From JAGOFO01 sp964522105 (GTDB lineage Bacteria > Myxococcota_A > UBA9042 > DTJE01), in the NCBI GenBank assembly GCA_964522105.1, contig CAZFVA010000004.1, forward strand, positions 62,001 to 126,000: 64,000 bases of DNA, written 5' to 3'. Of this stretch, positions 49,758 to 57,796 are shown piece after piece. Numbering within the stretch: the stretch's first letter is position 1; each line of letters starts with the position of its first letter. The position numbers and the translations under genes were made by a program. Below the pieces are notes generated by a model, which made no database searches, had not been told where the DNA came from, and saw only the letters and a program-made list of their open reading frames with translations.

Positions 49758-51086
49758 ATGAACCAGACATTTTCGGCGATGACCCGATGGCTTGAAGGCC
49801 GACCTGCTGAAACCTGCCTGTTTGAAAGGCTTGTTGCTGACGGTTTCGGGGGTTCTGTTGAAAAGTGGCTTGGTACAGCCCCTGACGGTCAGGTTTTTGG
49901 CAGGTTTTTCAAGGATCTGGCAAAGGTTGATTTCGACTGGCTTGTGCGTCTTTCGCGGGACATCGTGGCGTCACGTGAATTTGCGCCGGGTGCGGTCAGG
50001 CTTGTTCCTGCAGAAAGCTGTGACTTTGGCGATCTGGATAAAGAAGTTTTTGCGAAAGCCGGCGAAGCGGCTTTGCAGGCTGGAAAGGTCGGAGTCCTGA
50101 TTTTTGCCGGCGGTGCCGCGACGCGATTCTGGGCCGGGGCTGCTGACCATCCCCAGGCAAGTGCCGTCATAAAGCGTTACGGTGGAAACCCTCCAAAGGG
50201 GCTGTTTCCTGTCGGCGCGGTGACCGGCCGCTCGTTCCTGGATCTTTTTGCCGGTGAAATGCTTGAATCCGGGTGTTGGGTCGGAAAGTTTGCCCCGCTT
50301 ATTCTTATGGCAGGCAGCAGCACCAGGGAAGCGCTTCAGTTGTGGGTCGATACGTCGCTTCCCGCAGGCTTTCCGCGTGACATGGTCAGGGTAATTGTTC
50401 AGGCCGAACACCCCAGGCTGGACATGGACGGGGACCTGATAATCCGGCCTGACGGGTCGCTGGTGTTTACCGGTGATGGCCACGGTGGTGTCTATAAGGC
50501 TTTGATGGCCGTTGGTGATGACGGCCTGACCGCTGTTGACTGGCTGCGTGACAAAGGTGTCGAGAGCCTGGTCCTGCACAACGTTGATAATGTGGCTGCA
50601 CGTGCGCTGGACCCTGTCCGGCTTGGCTGGCACGTTCTTGGCGGTTATGACCTGACGCTGTCCGCCGTTCCCAGACTGGATCCGTTTGAAAAGGTCGGCA
50701 TCATTGCTTTGAACGCCGATACCGGCCGCGTTGACGTCGTTGAATACTCGGTTTGCCCTGCTGACCTGGCAACTGCCGTCGATGCTGACGGTAGATTGCT
50801 GTTCGTACCTGCTCATATAAATACGAATATTGTCAGGCTCGATGCGGTGAAGCCTGATCTGCCCCCTACCCTTTATACAGGCAAGGAAGTTGAAGTCGGC
50901 GGCAAACTTGTTCCTGCATGTTCGCACGAGATGCTGAATCAGTCGCTTGCCGGTCTGCTTGATCCTGCAAGGGTCGGCGTTCTGATCCTGCCCCGTGACG
51001 GGTACTTCCAGCCTACTAAAAGCCTTACGGGCGTCGATTCCCTTGAAACTACGCGTGAATGGCTGAGTGACTTCGGCTGGGATTAG
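49758..51086 (+). CDS. UDPGP-family nucleotidyltransferase (UDP-sugar or UDP-GlcNAc pyrophosphorylase-like)
   Basis: Nucleotidyl transferase fold of the eukaryotic-type UTP-glucose/UAP family, which makes UDP-sugars from sugar-1-phosphates. In 442 residues it has VLIFAGGAATRFWAG (the Gly-rich loop; the classic form is AGGxGTRLG), PPKGLFPVGAVTGRSFLDLF, VLHNVDNVAARAL (metal-binding Asp) and KPDLPPTLYTGKEVEV. The loop is altered and an extra stretch of about 17 residues separates it from KGLFPV. GAGG lies 8 nt before the ATG at 49758. Linkage to galK suggests it might convert Gal-1-P to UDP-Gal, replacing GalT, but this is inference. Confidence 0.8.
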   Translation: MNQTFSAMTRWLEGRPAETCLFERLVADGFGGSVEKWLGTAPDGQVFGRFFKDLAKVDFDWLVRLSRDIVASREFAPGAVRLVPAESCDFGDLDKEVFAKAGEAALQAGKVGVLIFAGGAATRFWAGAADHPQASAVIKRYGGNPPKGLFPVGAVTGRSFLDLFAGEMLESGCWVGKFAPLILMAGSSTREALQLWVDTSLPAGFPRDMVRVIVQAEHPRLDMDGDLIIRPDGSLVFTGDGHGGVYKALMAVGDDGLTAVDWLRDKGVESLVLHNVDNVAARALDPVRLGWHVLGGYDLTLSAVPRLDPFEKVGIIALNADTGRVDVVEYSVCPADLATAVDADGRLLFVPAHINTNIVRLDAVKPDLPPTLYTGKEVEVGGKLVPACSHEMLNQSLAGLLDPARVGVLILPRDGYFQPTKSLTGVDSLETTREWLSDFGWD

Positions 51087-51152
51087 GTTGCAGTTGTCTG
51101 GAGCCGGTGGATGGGGTGCTTTGAGGCCTGGTCCGGGGGCTTTTGTATCCGT

Positions 51153-51180
51153 TTGACACCATTATGGATTCTGGTAAAGT
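51153..51180 (+). promoter_or_regulatory. Sigma-70 promoter of the pgk-like / tpiA / secG operon
   Basis: TTGACA (51153-51158, perfect -35) and TAAAGT (51175-51180, five of six) with a 16-nt spacer. Transcription would begin near 51187, about 34 nt before the GTG of the pgk-like gene. Confidence 0.75.
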
Positions 51181-51220
51181 ATGCGACCGGCCGTGAAGGC
51201 CTGAGTTTTGAGGGGAATCT

Positions 51221-52423
51221 GTGGCTGGTTTCCATGATATAGGCAGGATCGAGGACATGGCCCTTGACGGTAGAAGGGTTCTTGTCAGGGTCGATATGGA
51301 CTGCCCCGTCGATGAAAACGGTCGCGTTGCCGACGATTCCAAGATTCAGGCTTGTCTCCCCACGATTAAACATCTGATCAGCGAAGGGGCCAAAATTGTT
51401 CTGGCGTCGTCGTTCGGGGCTCCCGGCGGCCGTCGGAATGCGAAGTTTTCACTGGCTCCGGTCGGTGAAAGACTTACCGAGATTTTGGACTGCGACGTCT
51501 ACCTTCCCGAAGATACAGTTGGCGATGGCCCGTGGAAGGTCATCATGGAGCGTGTCGAGGGCGAGGTCGTTCTGCTGGAAAACCTTGGCTTTTATGCCGA
51601 GGACGACCGCAACGACGATTTTTTCGCGCAGCGACTGTTCATGCTTGCGGATGTCTTCGTCAACGAGGCGTTCAGGCTGTCTGACAAGGTTCTTGCATCG
51701 ACCGTCGGTGTCTGCGGCCTGTTTAATGAAAAGACGGCCGGCTTTAGATTCCGCAAAGAAATCGAGGCGTTAGGTAAGCTGGTTAATGGTGGCGAAGGCC
51801 CCATGGCCTTTCTGCTTGGCGGTTCTGATGATGGGGTCGGTCTTGAGTATCTGAATGTCCAGCTCGGTCGTGTTCAGAAGGTGATGGTTGCGGGCGAGGC
51901 GGCTCTGCCCTTCTATGCGGCCAAAGGTTTCAGAACCGGGGTTCATAAGGTTGAAAAGGAACGCGTCGAGACGGCCGGAAAGATACTTTCCCGGGCGGCC
52001 CTGCGCGGTGTTGATATTGAACTGCCGATGGATCTGGTAGTTCTTCCGTTTGGTGCCGGCGAAGATGATGCCCGCATCGTCAGGTCCGACGGCATTCCCG
52101 ACGGGTTCGAGATTTGTGATATCGGTCCGGGGGCTGCCGAATCTTTCTGCGGCGGCTTCAAGGGCGTCAGGTCAATACTTTGGTCCGGCGCACTGGGCCA
52201 CTGTGACAGGCCCGCGTTCATGGCCGGCACGGCAAAGGTTGCCAAGGCTGTCATCAGGTCATCTGCTGCCGCTACGGTTGTGGGCGATGAAATGGCGGCG
52301 GTTGTGTCTAAACTAGTTCTGACCCCTTTCTTTGCACATGTTTCCAATGGCGGCGAAGCCGGCATGGAGATGTTGCTCGGGAAGGAGCTCCCTGCGATAA
52401 AAGCGCTGCGCGGAGGTACGTGA
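51221..52423 (+). CDS. Phosphoglycerate kinase paralogue with degenerate active site
   Basis: The 400-residue chain aligns end to end with PGK (VLVRVDMDCPVDENGRVADDSKIQACLPTI, FVNEAFRLSDKVLASTVGV, FLLGG, DIGPGAAESF, HVSNGGEAGMEML) and has PGK length. However, conserved contacts are replaced by eye-alignment: Asn of RADLN is Asp27; Arg of DxRIR is Lys41; SHLGRP is SSFGAP (64-68); ENxRF is ENLGF (Gly123); AHR is SDK (154-156); both Lys of GGAKVSxK are Asp203 and Gly207; WNGPxGVFE is WSGALGHCD; and GGGDT is VVGDE. Only Asp25 and scaffold Gly remain. It therefore looks like a pseudoenzyme, or an enzyme with another reaction. The GTG start has GAGGGGAA upstream. It leads tpiA and secG. Confidence 0.8.
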   Translation: MAGFHDIGRIEDMALDGRRVLVRVDMDCPVDENGRVADDSKIQACLPTIKHLISEGAKIVLASSFGAPGGRRNAKFSLAPVGERLTEILDCDVYLPEDTVGDGPWKVIMERVEGEVVLLENLGFYAEDDRNDDFFAQRLFMLADVFVNEAFRLSDKVLASTVGVCGLFNEKTAGFRFRKEIEALGKLVNGGEGPMAFLLGGSDDGVGLEYLNVQLGRVQKVMVAGEAALPFYAAKGFRTGVHKVEKERVETAGKILSRAALRGVDIELPMDLVVLPFGAGEDDARIVRSDGIPDGFEICDIGPGAAESFCGGFKGVRSILWSGALGHCDRPAFMAGTAKVAKAVIRSSAAATVVGDEMAAVVSKLVLTPFFAHVSNGGEAGMEMLLGKELPAIKALRGGT

Positions 52424-53187
52424 TGGTTGCCAGAAGGCCGTTGATCGCCGGTAACTGGAAGATGAATCTTGATGTCAAGGGTGCACGGGAACTGGCCCGG
52501 GAAGTCAGGGATCGAGTGTCGAGATACAAGAACTGTGATGTTGCTGTCTGTCCGTCTTCCATATTGATTGCAGACGTGGCGAAGGTTCTGGAAGGTTCGT
52601 CTGTCGGTTTTGGTGGCCAGGACGTAAGCGTCGAGGTAAAGGGCGCCTTTACCGGCGAGACCAGTGCCGAACAGCTTCTAAGTCTCGGTTGTACCTACGT
52701 TATTGTCGGCCATTCAGAACGGCGTGAGTATCACTTCGAGTCTGACGAGCTGGTTAACAGCAAGGTCAAGCGGGCTATCGCTTCCGGCTTGATTCCGATA
52801 TTCTGTGTCGGTGAAAAGCTTTCTGAGCGTGATGCCGGCAAGACGTTTGAGCGCGTTGAACGTCAGGTAAAGGTTGGTCTTTCCGGCCTTACTGCGGCAG
52901 ATATGGCGACTGTTGTGGTTGCATACGAGCCGGTGTGGGCTATTGGTACAGGTCGCGTGGCGACACCTGCCCAGGCTGAAGAAGTTCACGAGTTCATCAG
53001 AGGTCTTTTGAATGTCATGTTCGGGGCTGTGGTCGCAGAGGCCACCAGAATTCTGTACGGCGGAAGCGTTAAGGCTGATAATGCCCGTGAATTGATGAGC
53101 CAGAAGGACGTCGATGGCGCTCTTGTTGGCGGGGCCAGTCTTGTTGCCGATTCGTTTGCTGGGATCGTTGAAGGAACAGGAGTTTAA
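52423..53187 (+). CDS. tpiA: Triosephosphate isomerase
   Basis: Interconverts dihydroxyacetone phosphate and glyceraldehyde-3-phosphate. The 254 residues have GNWKMN with the catalytic Lys, VGHSERR with the catalytic His, VAYEPVWAIGTG with the catalytic Glu and the start of loop 6, and the phosphate-binding ILYGGSVKADNA and GALVGGASL. All catalytic residues are normal, in contrast to the neighbouring pgk-like gene. The ATG at 52423 overlaps the pgk-like stop as TGATG and has GGAGG 6 nt upstream. Confidence 0.96.
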   Translation: MVARRPLIAGNWKMNLDVKGARELAREVRDRVSRYKNCDVAVCPSSILIADVAKVLEGSSVGFGGQDVSVEVKGAFTGETSAEQLLSLGCTYVIVGHSERREYHFESDELVNSKVKRAIASGLIPIFCVGEKLSERDAGKTFERVERQVKVGLSGLTAADMATVVVAYEPVWAIGTGRVATPAQAEEVHEFIRGLLNVMFGAVVAEATRILYGGSVKADNARELMSQKDVDGALVGGASLVADSFAGIVEGTGV

Positions 53188-53189
53188 TA

Positions 53190-53624
53190 ATGGGTATTCT
53201 TTTCGGTCTGTTGATTGGTCTGCACGTCACTGTTTCCCTGCTTCTTATCGTTATCATCCTGGTACAGCCAGGTAAGAGCGGTGGAATGGGAGCTGCTTTT
53301 GGTGGTGGTTCATCCTCGTCGGTGTTCGGCGGTCGCGGCGCGACCACGTTCCTGACGAAGGGTACCGGCATTCTGGCGGCAGCGTTTTTTGTTCTTTCGA
53401 TTGCCATCGCTTTGACCAGTACTGAAAGTAGCGTGACCAGCAAGGTGCCCGAGAAGGCTGTGCCGGCGAAGACCGAGACGGCCCCTGCCCCGGCCCCTGC
53501 TCCGGCACCTGCACCTGCTCCGGCCCCGGCTCCGGTACAGGCAGCTCCGGCCGCAGATCAGGCTGCCCCGGCAGCGGCTCAGCAGGCACCTGCACCGGCA
53601 GAGGCAGCTCCTGCTCAGAATTAG
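53190..53624 (+). CDS. secG: Preprotein translocase subunit SecG with Ala/Pro-rich tail
   Basis: Small subunit of the SecYEG channel. It has two membrane helices (LLIGLHVTVSLLLIVIILVQ and GILAAAFFVLSIAIAL) separated by the Gly/Ser loop KSGGMGAAFGGGSSSSVFGG and the conserved FLTKGTG. The 144-residue length exceeds the usual 75-120 owing to an Ala/Pro-rich cytoplasmic or periplasmic tail from about residue 88. The start is 2 nt after tpiA, with AGGAACAGGAG upstream, so translation is coupled. The order pgk-tpiA-secG is common in Proteobacteria. Confidence 0.93.
   Translation: MGILFGLLIGLHVTVSLLLIVIILVQPGKSGGMGAAFGGGSSSSVFGGRGATTFLTKGTGILAAAFFVLSIAIALTSTESSVTSKVPEKAVPAKTETAPAPAPAPAPAPAPAPAPVQAAPAADQAAPAAAQQAPAPAEAAPAQN
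53482..53618 (+). repeat. Ala-Pro repeat encoding the SecG tail
   Basis: Tandem codons for APAPAPAP type dipeptides, then mixed Ala/Pro/Gln/Glu. The DNA is G+C-rich and prone to slippage, so length may vary between strains. Confidence 0.75.
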
Positions 53625-53645
53625 CCAAAACAACCTTTCCCCGGA

Positions 53646-54443
53646 TTGTTTCACGTGAAACATAATGAACGATCCCCAGTCATAATCGCTGTCGCAAATC
53701 AGAAGGGCGGAGTCGGAAAAACGACTACGTCTGTCAATCTGGCGGCTTCGCTGGCCGTGTACGAGGTACCCGTTCTTCTGATTGATATGGATCCGCAGGC
53801 GAACGCCAGTCTGGCTTTCGGGATCGATTACCGGGCCGGCGGCAAGAACGTTTATGACGTGATGCTCGGGAATGCCGCACTTGAAGACGTGGTGCGAAAG
53901 ACCGAACTTGCGTCCCTTGATGTTCTGCCTTCCCATCCAGACGTCGTCGCGGCCGAGGTTGAGCTTGTCGATGTGGAAGACCGCGCTGTACTGCTGCGGG
54001 ACGTCCTTGCGGGGCTTTCCGGTAAATATGCGGTCGTCCTGATTGACTGCCCGCCGGCGCTCGGCTTTCTGACGCTTAATGCACTGGTTGCCGCACACAG
54101 CGTAATTGTGCCTCTTCAGTGCGAATTCTATGCGCTGGACGGGCTTGCAAGGCTTGTACAGACTATTGAACTTACGAAGCGTTCATGGAATCCCGACCTG
54201 AAGCTTCTCGGTCTTGTTTTGACCATGTTCGACAGTCGCAACAGGCTCAGTCATCAGGTAGCGGAAGAGGTTGCAAGGCACTTTCCTGACCAGGTGTTCG
54301 CCACAAAGATACCTCGTAATATCCGGCTCGCAGAAAGCCCTTCTCACGGAAAACCGGTTATACTGTTCGACGTCAGATCAACGGGCGCAGCGGCTCACAT
54401 GGAACTGGCTGCTGAACTGCTCGACAGATTGAATCTGAACTAA
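53646..54443 (+). CDS. parA: Chromosome-partitioning ATPase ParA (Soj)
   Basis: ParA-family Walker ATPase that segregates the ParB-parS complex. The 265 residues contain VANQKGGVGKTTTSVNL (deviant Walker A at about 17-30), LIDMDPQANAS, VVLIDCPPALGFLTLNAL (Walker B region) and PLQCEFYALDGLARLVQTI. The only in-frame starts before the Walker motif are TTG 53646 and GTG 53655, both in or at the parS site, so the beginning of the gene is a translated parS (MFHVKH). An ATG at 53665 is out of frame. parB follows after 16 nt. Confidence 0.94.
   Translation: MFHVKHNERSPVIIAVANQKGGVGKTTTSVNLAASLAVYEVPVLLIDMDPQANASLAFGIDYRAGGKNVYDVMLGNAALEDVVRKTELASLDVLPSHPDVVAAEVELVDVEDRAVLLRDVLAGLSGKYAVVLIDCPPALGFLTLNALVAAHSVIVPLQCEFYALDGLARLVQTIELTKRSWNPDLKLLGLVLTMFDSRNRLSHQVAEEVARHFPDQVFATKIPRNIRLAESPSHGKPVILFDVRSTGAAAHMELAAELLDRLNLN
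53647..53662. other. parS centromere site
   Basis: TGTTTCACGTGAAACA is a perfect 16-bp palindrome identical to the chromosomal parS consensus bound by ParB. It lies at the first codons of parA, encoding FHVKH in the TTG-started frame. Confidence 0.92.
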
Positions 54444-54459
54444 ACTGCTGAGGTCATAT

Positions 54460-55317
54460 ATGAATCAGAAACGACCCTCTCTGGGAAAAGGGTTGTCCGC
54501 ATTGTTTCCGTCCGTAATCGACTCCACCGGGGGCGGCGCAACGCTGTTTGAGTGTCCTGTTGACAGGATTGACGCGCTTGAAGGCCAGCCCAGAACGCGG
54601 TTTGATGAAGCCGCCCTCAGCGAACTGGCAGATTCCATCCGTCAGGCCGGGATTATTCAGCCACTGGTCGTTTCAGAGAGTGACGGCGGCAGGTATCGCC
54701 TGATTGCCGGGGAAAGACGTCTGCGGGCTGCGCGGCTGGCCGGCCTTCCGACTGTTCCTGTCGTTGTCAGGCAGGCCGCTCCGGAAAACGCATTTATCAT
54801 GGCTCTGGTCGAGAATATCCAGCGTGAAGATCTTAATCCTGTTGAACAGGCCAGGGCGTATCACCATCTGGTAAAAGGGTTTGGTCTGACGCAGGAAGAG
54901 ATTTCCAGACGGGTAGGGCGCCAGCGGTCAACTGTTGCCAACAGTTTAAGGCTTCTGAAACTGCATGAGGATGTACTGGCCGCCGTTGAAAACGGGTCGG
55001 TTCCTGAAGGGTCAGCCAGGGCGCTTATCGGTCAGGATATTGACCGGCAGTTGCAGATCCTGAAGGCAATCGTTCTTCGAAATCTCAGTACCCGGGAAGT
55101 TGAAGATCTTGTGAAAAAGGACGGTCCCGTAAAAAAGACTTCAACCGGTAGCAGGGCTCCGGCGATGTCGGCCTATTTTTCCGGTGCCCGCGAAGAACTC
55201 GAGACTGCTCTTGAACTCCCGGTGAAGATATCGTTCAAGGGAAATAGCGGTAAGTTGTTGATTTCGTTCAATAGTTTGGCTCAATTCAAGGCGCTGCGCA
55301 AGCGGCTGGCAGAATAA
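54460..55317 (+). CDS. parB: Chromosome-partitioning protein ParB (Spo0J)
   Basis: CTPase clamp that loads at parS. The 285-residue chain has KRPSLGKGLSALFP at the N-terminus (ParA-activating), QPRTRFDEAALSELADSI, the CTP-binding GERRLRAA at 84-91, VENIQREDLNPVEQARAY and the helix-turn-helix LTQEEISRRVGRQRSTVANSLRLLKL. The C-terminal dimerisation domain ends GKLLISFNSLAQFKALRKRL. It shares the transcript with parA. The adjacent convergent gene starts right after its stop. Confidence 0.95.
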   Translation: MNQKRPSLGKGLSALFPSVIDSTGGGATLFECPVDRIDALEGQPRTRFDEAALSELADSIRQAGIIQPLVVSESDGGRYRLIAGERRLRAARLAGLPTVPVVVRQAAPENAFIMALVENIQREDLNPVEQARAYHHLVKGFGLTQEEISRRVGRQRSTVANSLRLLKLHEDVLAAVENGSVPEGSARALIGQDIDRQLQILKAIVLRNLSTREVEDLVKKDGPVKKTSTGSRAPAMSAYFSGAREELETALELPVKISFKGNSGKLLISFNSLAQFKALRKRLAE

Positions 55318-55953
55318 TCAGACCAGTGACAGCATAATCAGCCAACTTGCCAGAAGTACCAGTGATCCTGCAATCCACAGCCATGATCTGCCGCCGACAA
55401 ACCGTCCTTCAGCAGTAATAACTCTGGTGGAACCACCGATTGTCACGACGAGCCAGGCAACAAACAGCAAAGTTGCAAGAAGGGAGAGGAACGGGTTCGG
55501 CGAGGAAGTTTTTTCAAGTTGTGCCAGAAATTTTGAAACATCGGCACTGAATTTTTCCGGGGGTGAATCAACTGCCATCAAAGAGGCAATCTGGCCATTG
55601 ATCGCGGTCAGTTGATCCTTGTGCGGCGTCAAAATCCACCTGGAACTCAGTATCGCTCTTCTGGCCTCTCTGAGGGCCCTCAAAGCCGTTTTGTTGTCCT
55701 GCCGCTGCGTTGCCCCTTCCGATATCAGAACAAGGCCTTCAATGGCATCTGAAGAGGTCGTAAAAAATGGCATGTACCAGCGGGCTGAGCGCGAAAAGTA
55801 GTCGATTGCGGTTTCTTCAAGGCCTGCCTTTACACATGACCTGGCAGTTGCAAGATCATCCCGGCCCGAAACAATGACGCGGACGCTCATGACTATTAAA
55901 ATCACAAGCACCCCTGTGACCGCAAACTGGCGATGGTGTCTGGCAGCGATCAC
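55318..55953 (-). CDS. Membrane protein of unknown function, last gene of the six-gene operon
   Basis: A 211-residue protein with an N-terminal membrane helix (GVLVILIVMSVRVIVS), a periplasmic-type helical region of about 120 residues (TARSCVKAGLEETAIDYFSRSARWYMPF..., resembling one tetratricopeptide unit) and two C-terminal helices (FLSLLATLLFVAWLVVTIGG, WLWIAGSLVLLASWLIMLSLV). I do not recognise a family. The GTG start overlaps the ABC permease stop as GTGA, which implies a joint function with the transporter. Confidence 0.7.
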   Translation of the reverse strand: MIAARHHRQFAVTGVLVILIVMSVRVIVSGRDDLATARSCVKAGLEETAIDYFSRSARWYMPFFTTSSDAIEGLVLISEGATQRQDNKTALRALREARRAILSSRWILTPHKDQLTAINGQIASLMAVDSPPEKFSADVSKFLAQLEKTSSPNPFLSLLATLLFVAWLVVTIGGSTRVITAEGRFVGGRSWLWIAGSLVLLASWLIMLSLV

Positions 55954-56759
55954 GAGAAATCCCTCCGCTGGAATATCACGGCGCCGAGAGCCAGGAACAT
56001 CAGGCAGTAAAACATGCAGTAGCTTAGACTGGAACCGACGTAGGCCCAGCTTATCGGAATTCGAAGAATCAGTTCTTTGCCGGTGTTGAAAACAGAGAGG
56101 TCCGGGAAGACGGCCACCGCGCCTTCCGCGATTGATCTTGCCATCCCGGGAACTGCCAGGATGCCTTTTTCAGCACCAAGCAGCTCATTCAACAGGCCGA
56201 CACTGCTTCCGACCAGAAAGACTCCGAACGTGAAGACGCCGGACAGCACAGGACTGGAAAAAGCTGAAAAGAAAATGGCCACCGAAGTTATCAGGGCGGC
56301 TTGCGCCCAGACCAGTATCAATGACTGAACTGTTCCGGGTGGAATGCTGATCCCGCGAACGGCCAGCGCCATTATCCAGCCGCAGGACATCAGGACAAGT
56401 GACACGGCCAGGACCGCCAGCAGCCCGATAAATTTGCCTGCCAGCACCTCGGACCGTCGAATCGGTTTGGGAAGAATCAGGTAGAACGTCTTCTTGTCGA
56501 TCTCTTTATAGACAAGGATGACGCCCATCGTAATGGCAATCACGATCTCCAGGATGGAAATCGAGAACAGGCCGAAGTCAATCAGGACGCGTTCCATCTG
56601 ATCGCGTACAGCAAGGCTGGAAATGGCAATTGATGAGACGACCAGGCCGAAAGCGGCAATGCCCATTCCCAGGAAGGCCCTGTTGCGAAGAGCTTCAATT
56701 ATTGTGTTCTGTGCGATGGCCAGGACGCGCCTTATTGAACCGGTGACAATGCCGCTCAT
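55950..56759 (-). CDS. ABC-2 type transporter permease
   Basis: A 269-residue integral membrane protein with about six helices, of the ABC-2 permease type (NosY/GldF-like). Helices include FLGMGIAAFGLVVSSIAISSL, ILEIVIAITMGVILV and AQAALITSVAIFFSAF; YKEIDKKTFYLILPKPIRRSEVLAGKFIGLL is the conserved loop of this family, contacting the ATPase. It overlaps the ATPase gene by ATGA (56756-56759) and the last gene by GTGA. The substrate is unknown. Confidence 0.88.
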   Translation of the reverse strand: MSGIVTGSIRRVLAIAQNTIIEALRNRAFLGMGIAAFGLVVSSIAISSLAVRDQMERVLIDFGLFSISILEIVIAITMGVILVYKEIDKKTFYLILPKPIRRSEVLAGKFIGLLAVLAVSLVLMSCGWIMALAVRGISIPPGTVQSLILVWAQAALITSVAIFFSAFSSPVLSGVFTFGVFLVGSSVGLLNELLGAEKGILAVPGMARSIAEGAVAVFPDLSVFNTGKELILRIPISWAYVGSSLSYCMFYCLMFLALGAVIFQRRDFS

Positions 56760-57742
56760 TTTGTCTGGCCCTCCGAAGGTTCGGCCGTTGATTCGTCGGT
56801 GTCTGTGTGCAAAGTCCTGCTCGAGGACGCCGAACGCAGAAACAGTTGTTCCAGGGACATTCTGCGGTCGGTCACTGCAAGGATTTTTCCGCCGCTGCTG
56901 ATGATGTCCGAGATTACGGCGTCAGAACGCGTGTCGTCGCAGAACAGCCTGATTGAATCGGCGCCGTACTGTTCGGCCCGCAAAACGCCGGTCGCGTTTT
57001 GAAATGCGTCCGGGCTTGCCATGTTTCCCGCAAGAATTTCCTTTTCGCCGGTGCTGGATGCCAGCAGGTCTGTCAGCCTTCCGGAAGCCTTGATAAGGCC
57101 TTTGTCCAGTATGACGACGCGGTCACAAAGCCTTTCAATGTCGGCCAGTATGTGGGACGAAAAGAACACCGTCTTACCGGAAGACCTCAGGTCAGCGATT
57201 AAATCAGTAACTTCCCGGCGGCCTATCGGGTCCAGGCCCGACAACGGCTCGTCAAGGATTACGATGTCGGGGTCGTTCAAAAGGGCCTGAGCAATACCGG
57301 TCCGCTGCATCATTCCTTTTGAAAACTTTCTTAAAGTACGGTTCTTTGCGTCTGACAGCCCGACTTTTTCCAGCAGTTCGTTGATGCGTCTTTTTCTTTC
57401 TTTAGACGGGATTCCAAATATCTGCCCGAAGACGTTCAGCAATTCGACCGGAGTCAGATAGTCGTAGAAGTATGGTTGTTCGGGAAGGAAGCCTACCCTG
57501 GCTTTTATTGCGATTGAAGCCGGGTCACCACCAAGTACCGACATCGTGCCGCCCGAAGGTTGAATCAGCCCGGTCAGCATCTTGATGGTAGTTGTCTTTC
57601 CAGCACCGTTCGGTCCCAGAAACCCGAAGACTTCGCCCTGTTCCACTGAAAATGACACGGATTTGACGGCGTCGACCCGTTTCCGTCTGAAAGGCGTCCG
57701 AAACGTCTTGCTGAGATTATTAACGTTGATAACTTCTTTCAA
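56756..57742 (-). CDS. ABC transporter ATP-binding protein
   Basis: ATPase partner of the ABC-2 permease, 328 residues. VFGFLGPNGAGKTTTIKMLTGL has Walker A at 43-50, PEQPYFYDYLTPVELL the Q-loop, KFSKGMMQRTGIAQALLNDPDIVILDEPLSGLDP the signature and Walker B, and FFSSHILADIERLCDRVVILDKG the H-loop. The start TTG at 57742 is preferred because GGAGG lies 5 nt upstream and the product then begins MKEVINVNNLSKTF; the frame is open to an ATG at 57760 and an ATG-like start at 57772 without a ribosome-binding site. A C-terminal regulatory-type domain follows. Confidence 0.92.
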   Translation of the reverse strand: MKEVINVNNLSKTFRTPFRRKRVDAVKSVSFSVEQGEVFGFLGPNGAGKTTTIKMLTGLIQPSGGTMSVLGGDPASIAIKARVGFLPEQPYFYDYLTPVELLNVFGQIFGIPSKERKRRINELLEKVGLSDAKNRTLRKFSKGMMQRTGIAQALLNDPDIVILDEPLSGLDPIGRREVTDLIADLRSSGKTVFFSSHILADIERLCDRVVILDKGLIKASGRLTDLLASSTGEKEILAGNMASPDAFQNATGVLRAEQYGADSIRLFCDDTRSDAVISDIISSGGKILAVTDRRMSLEQLFLRSASSSRTLHTDTDESTAEPSEGQTK

Positions 57743-57796
57743 GTCAGCCTCCAGAGCCATAACAATCGTCAAGCCTGTCCTTGAAGAACAGGCCGA

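Noticed and set aside
53482..53618. Tandem repeat that might be taken as CRISPR-like
   Set aside because: It is a coding Ala-Pro repeat in secG without spacers.
53310..54098. 262-codon minus-strand ORF
   Set aside because: Antisense to secG and parA; the Arg/Cys/Ser-rich part is the reverse of the Ala-Pro repeat.
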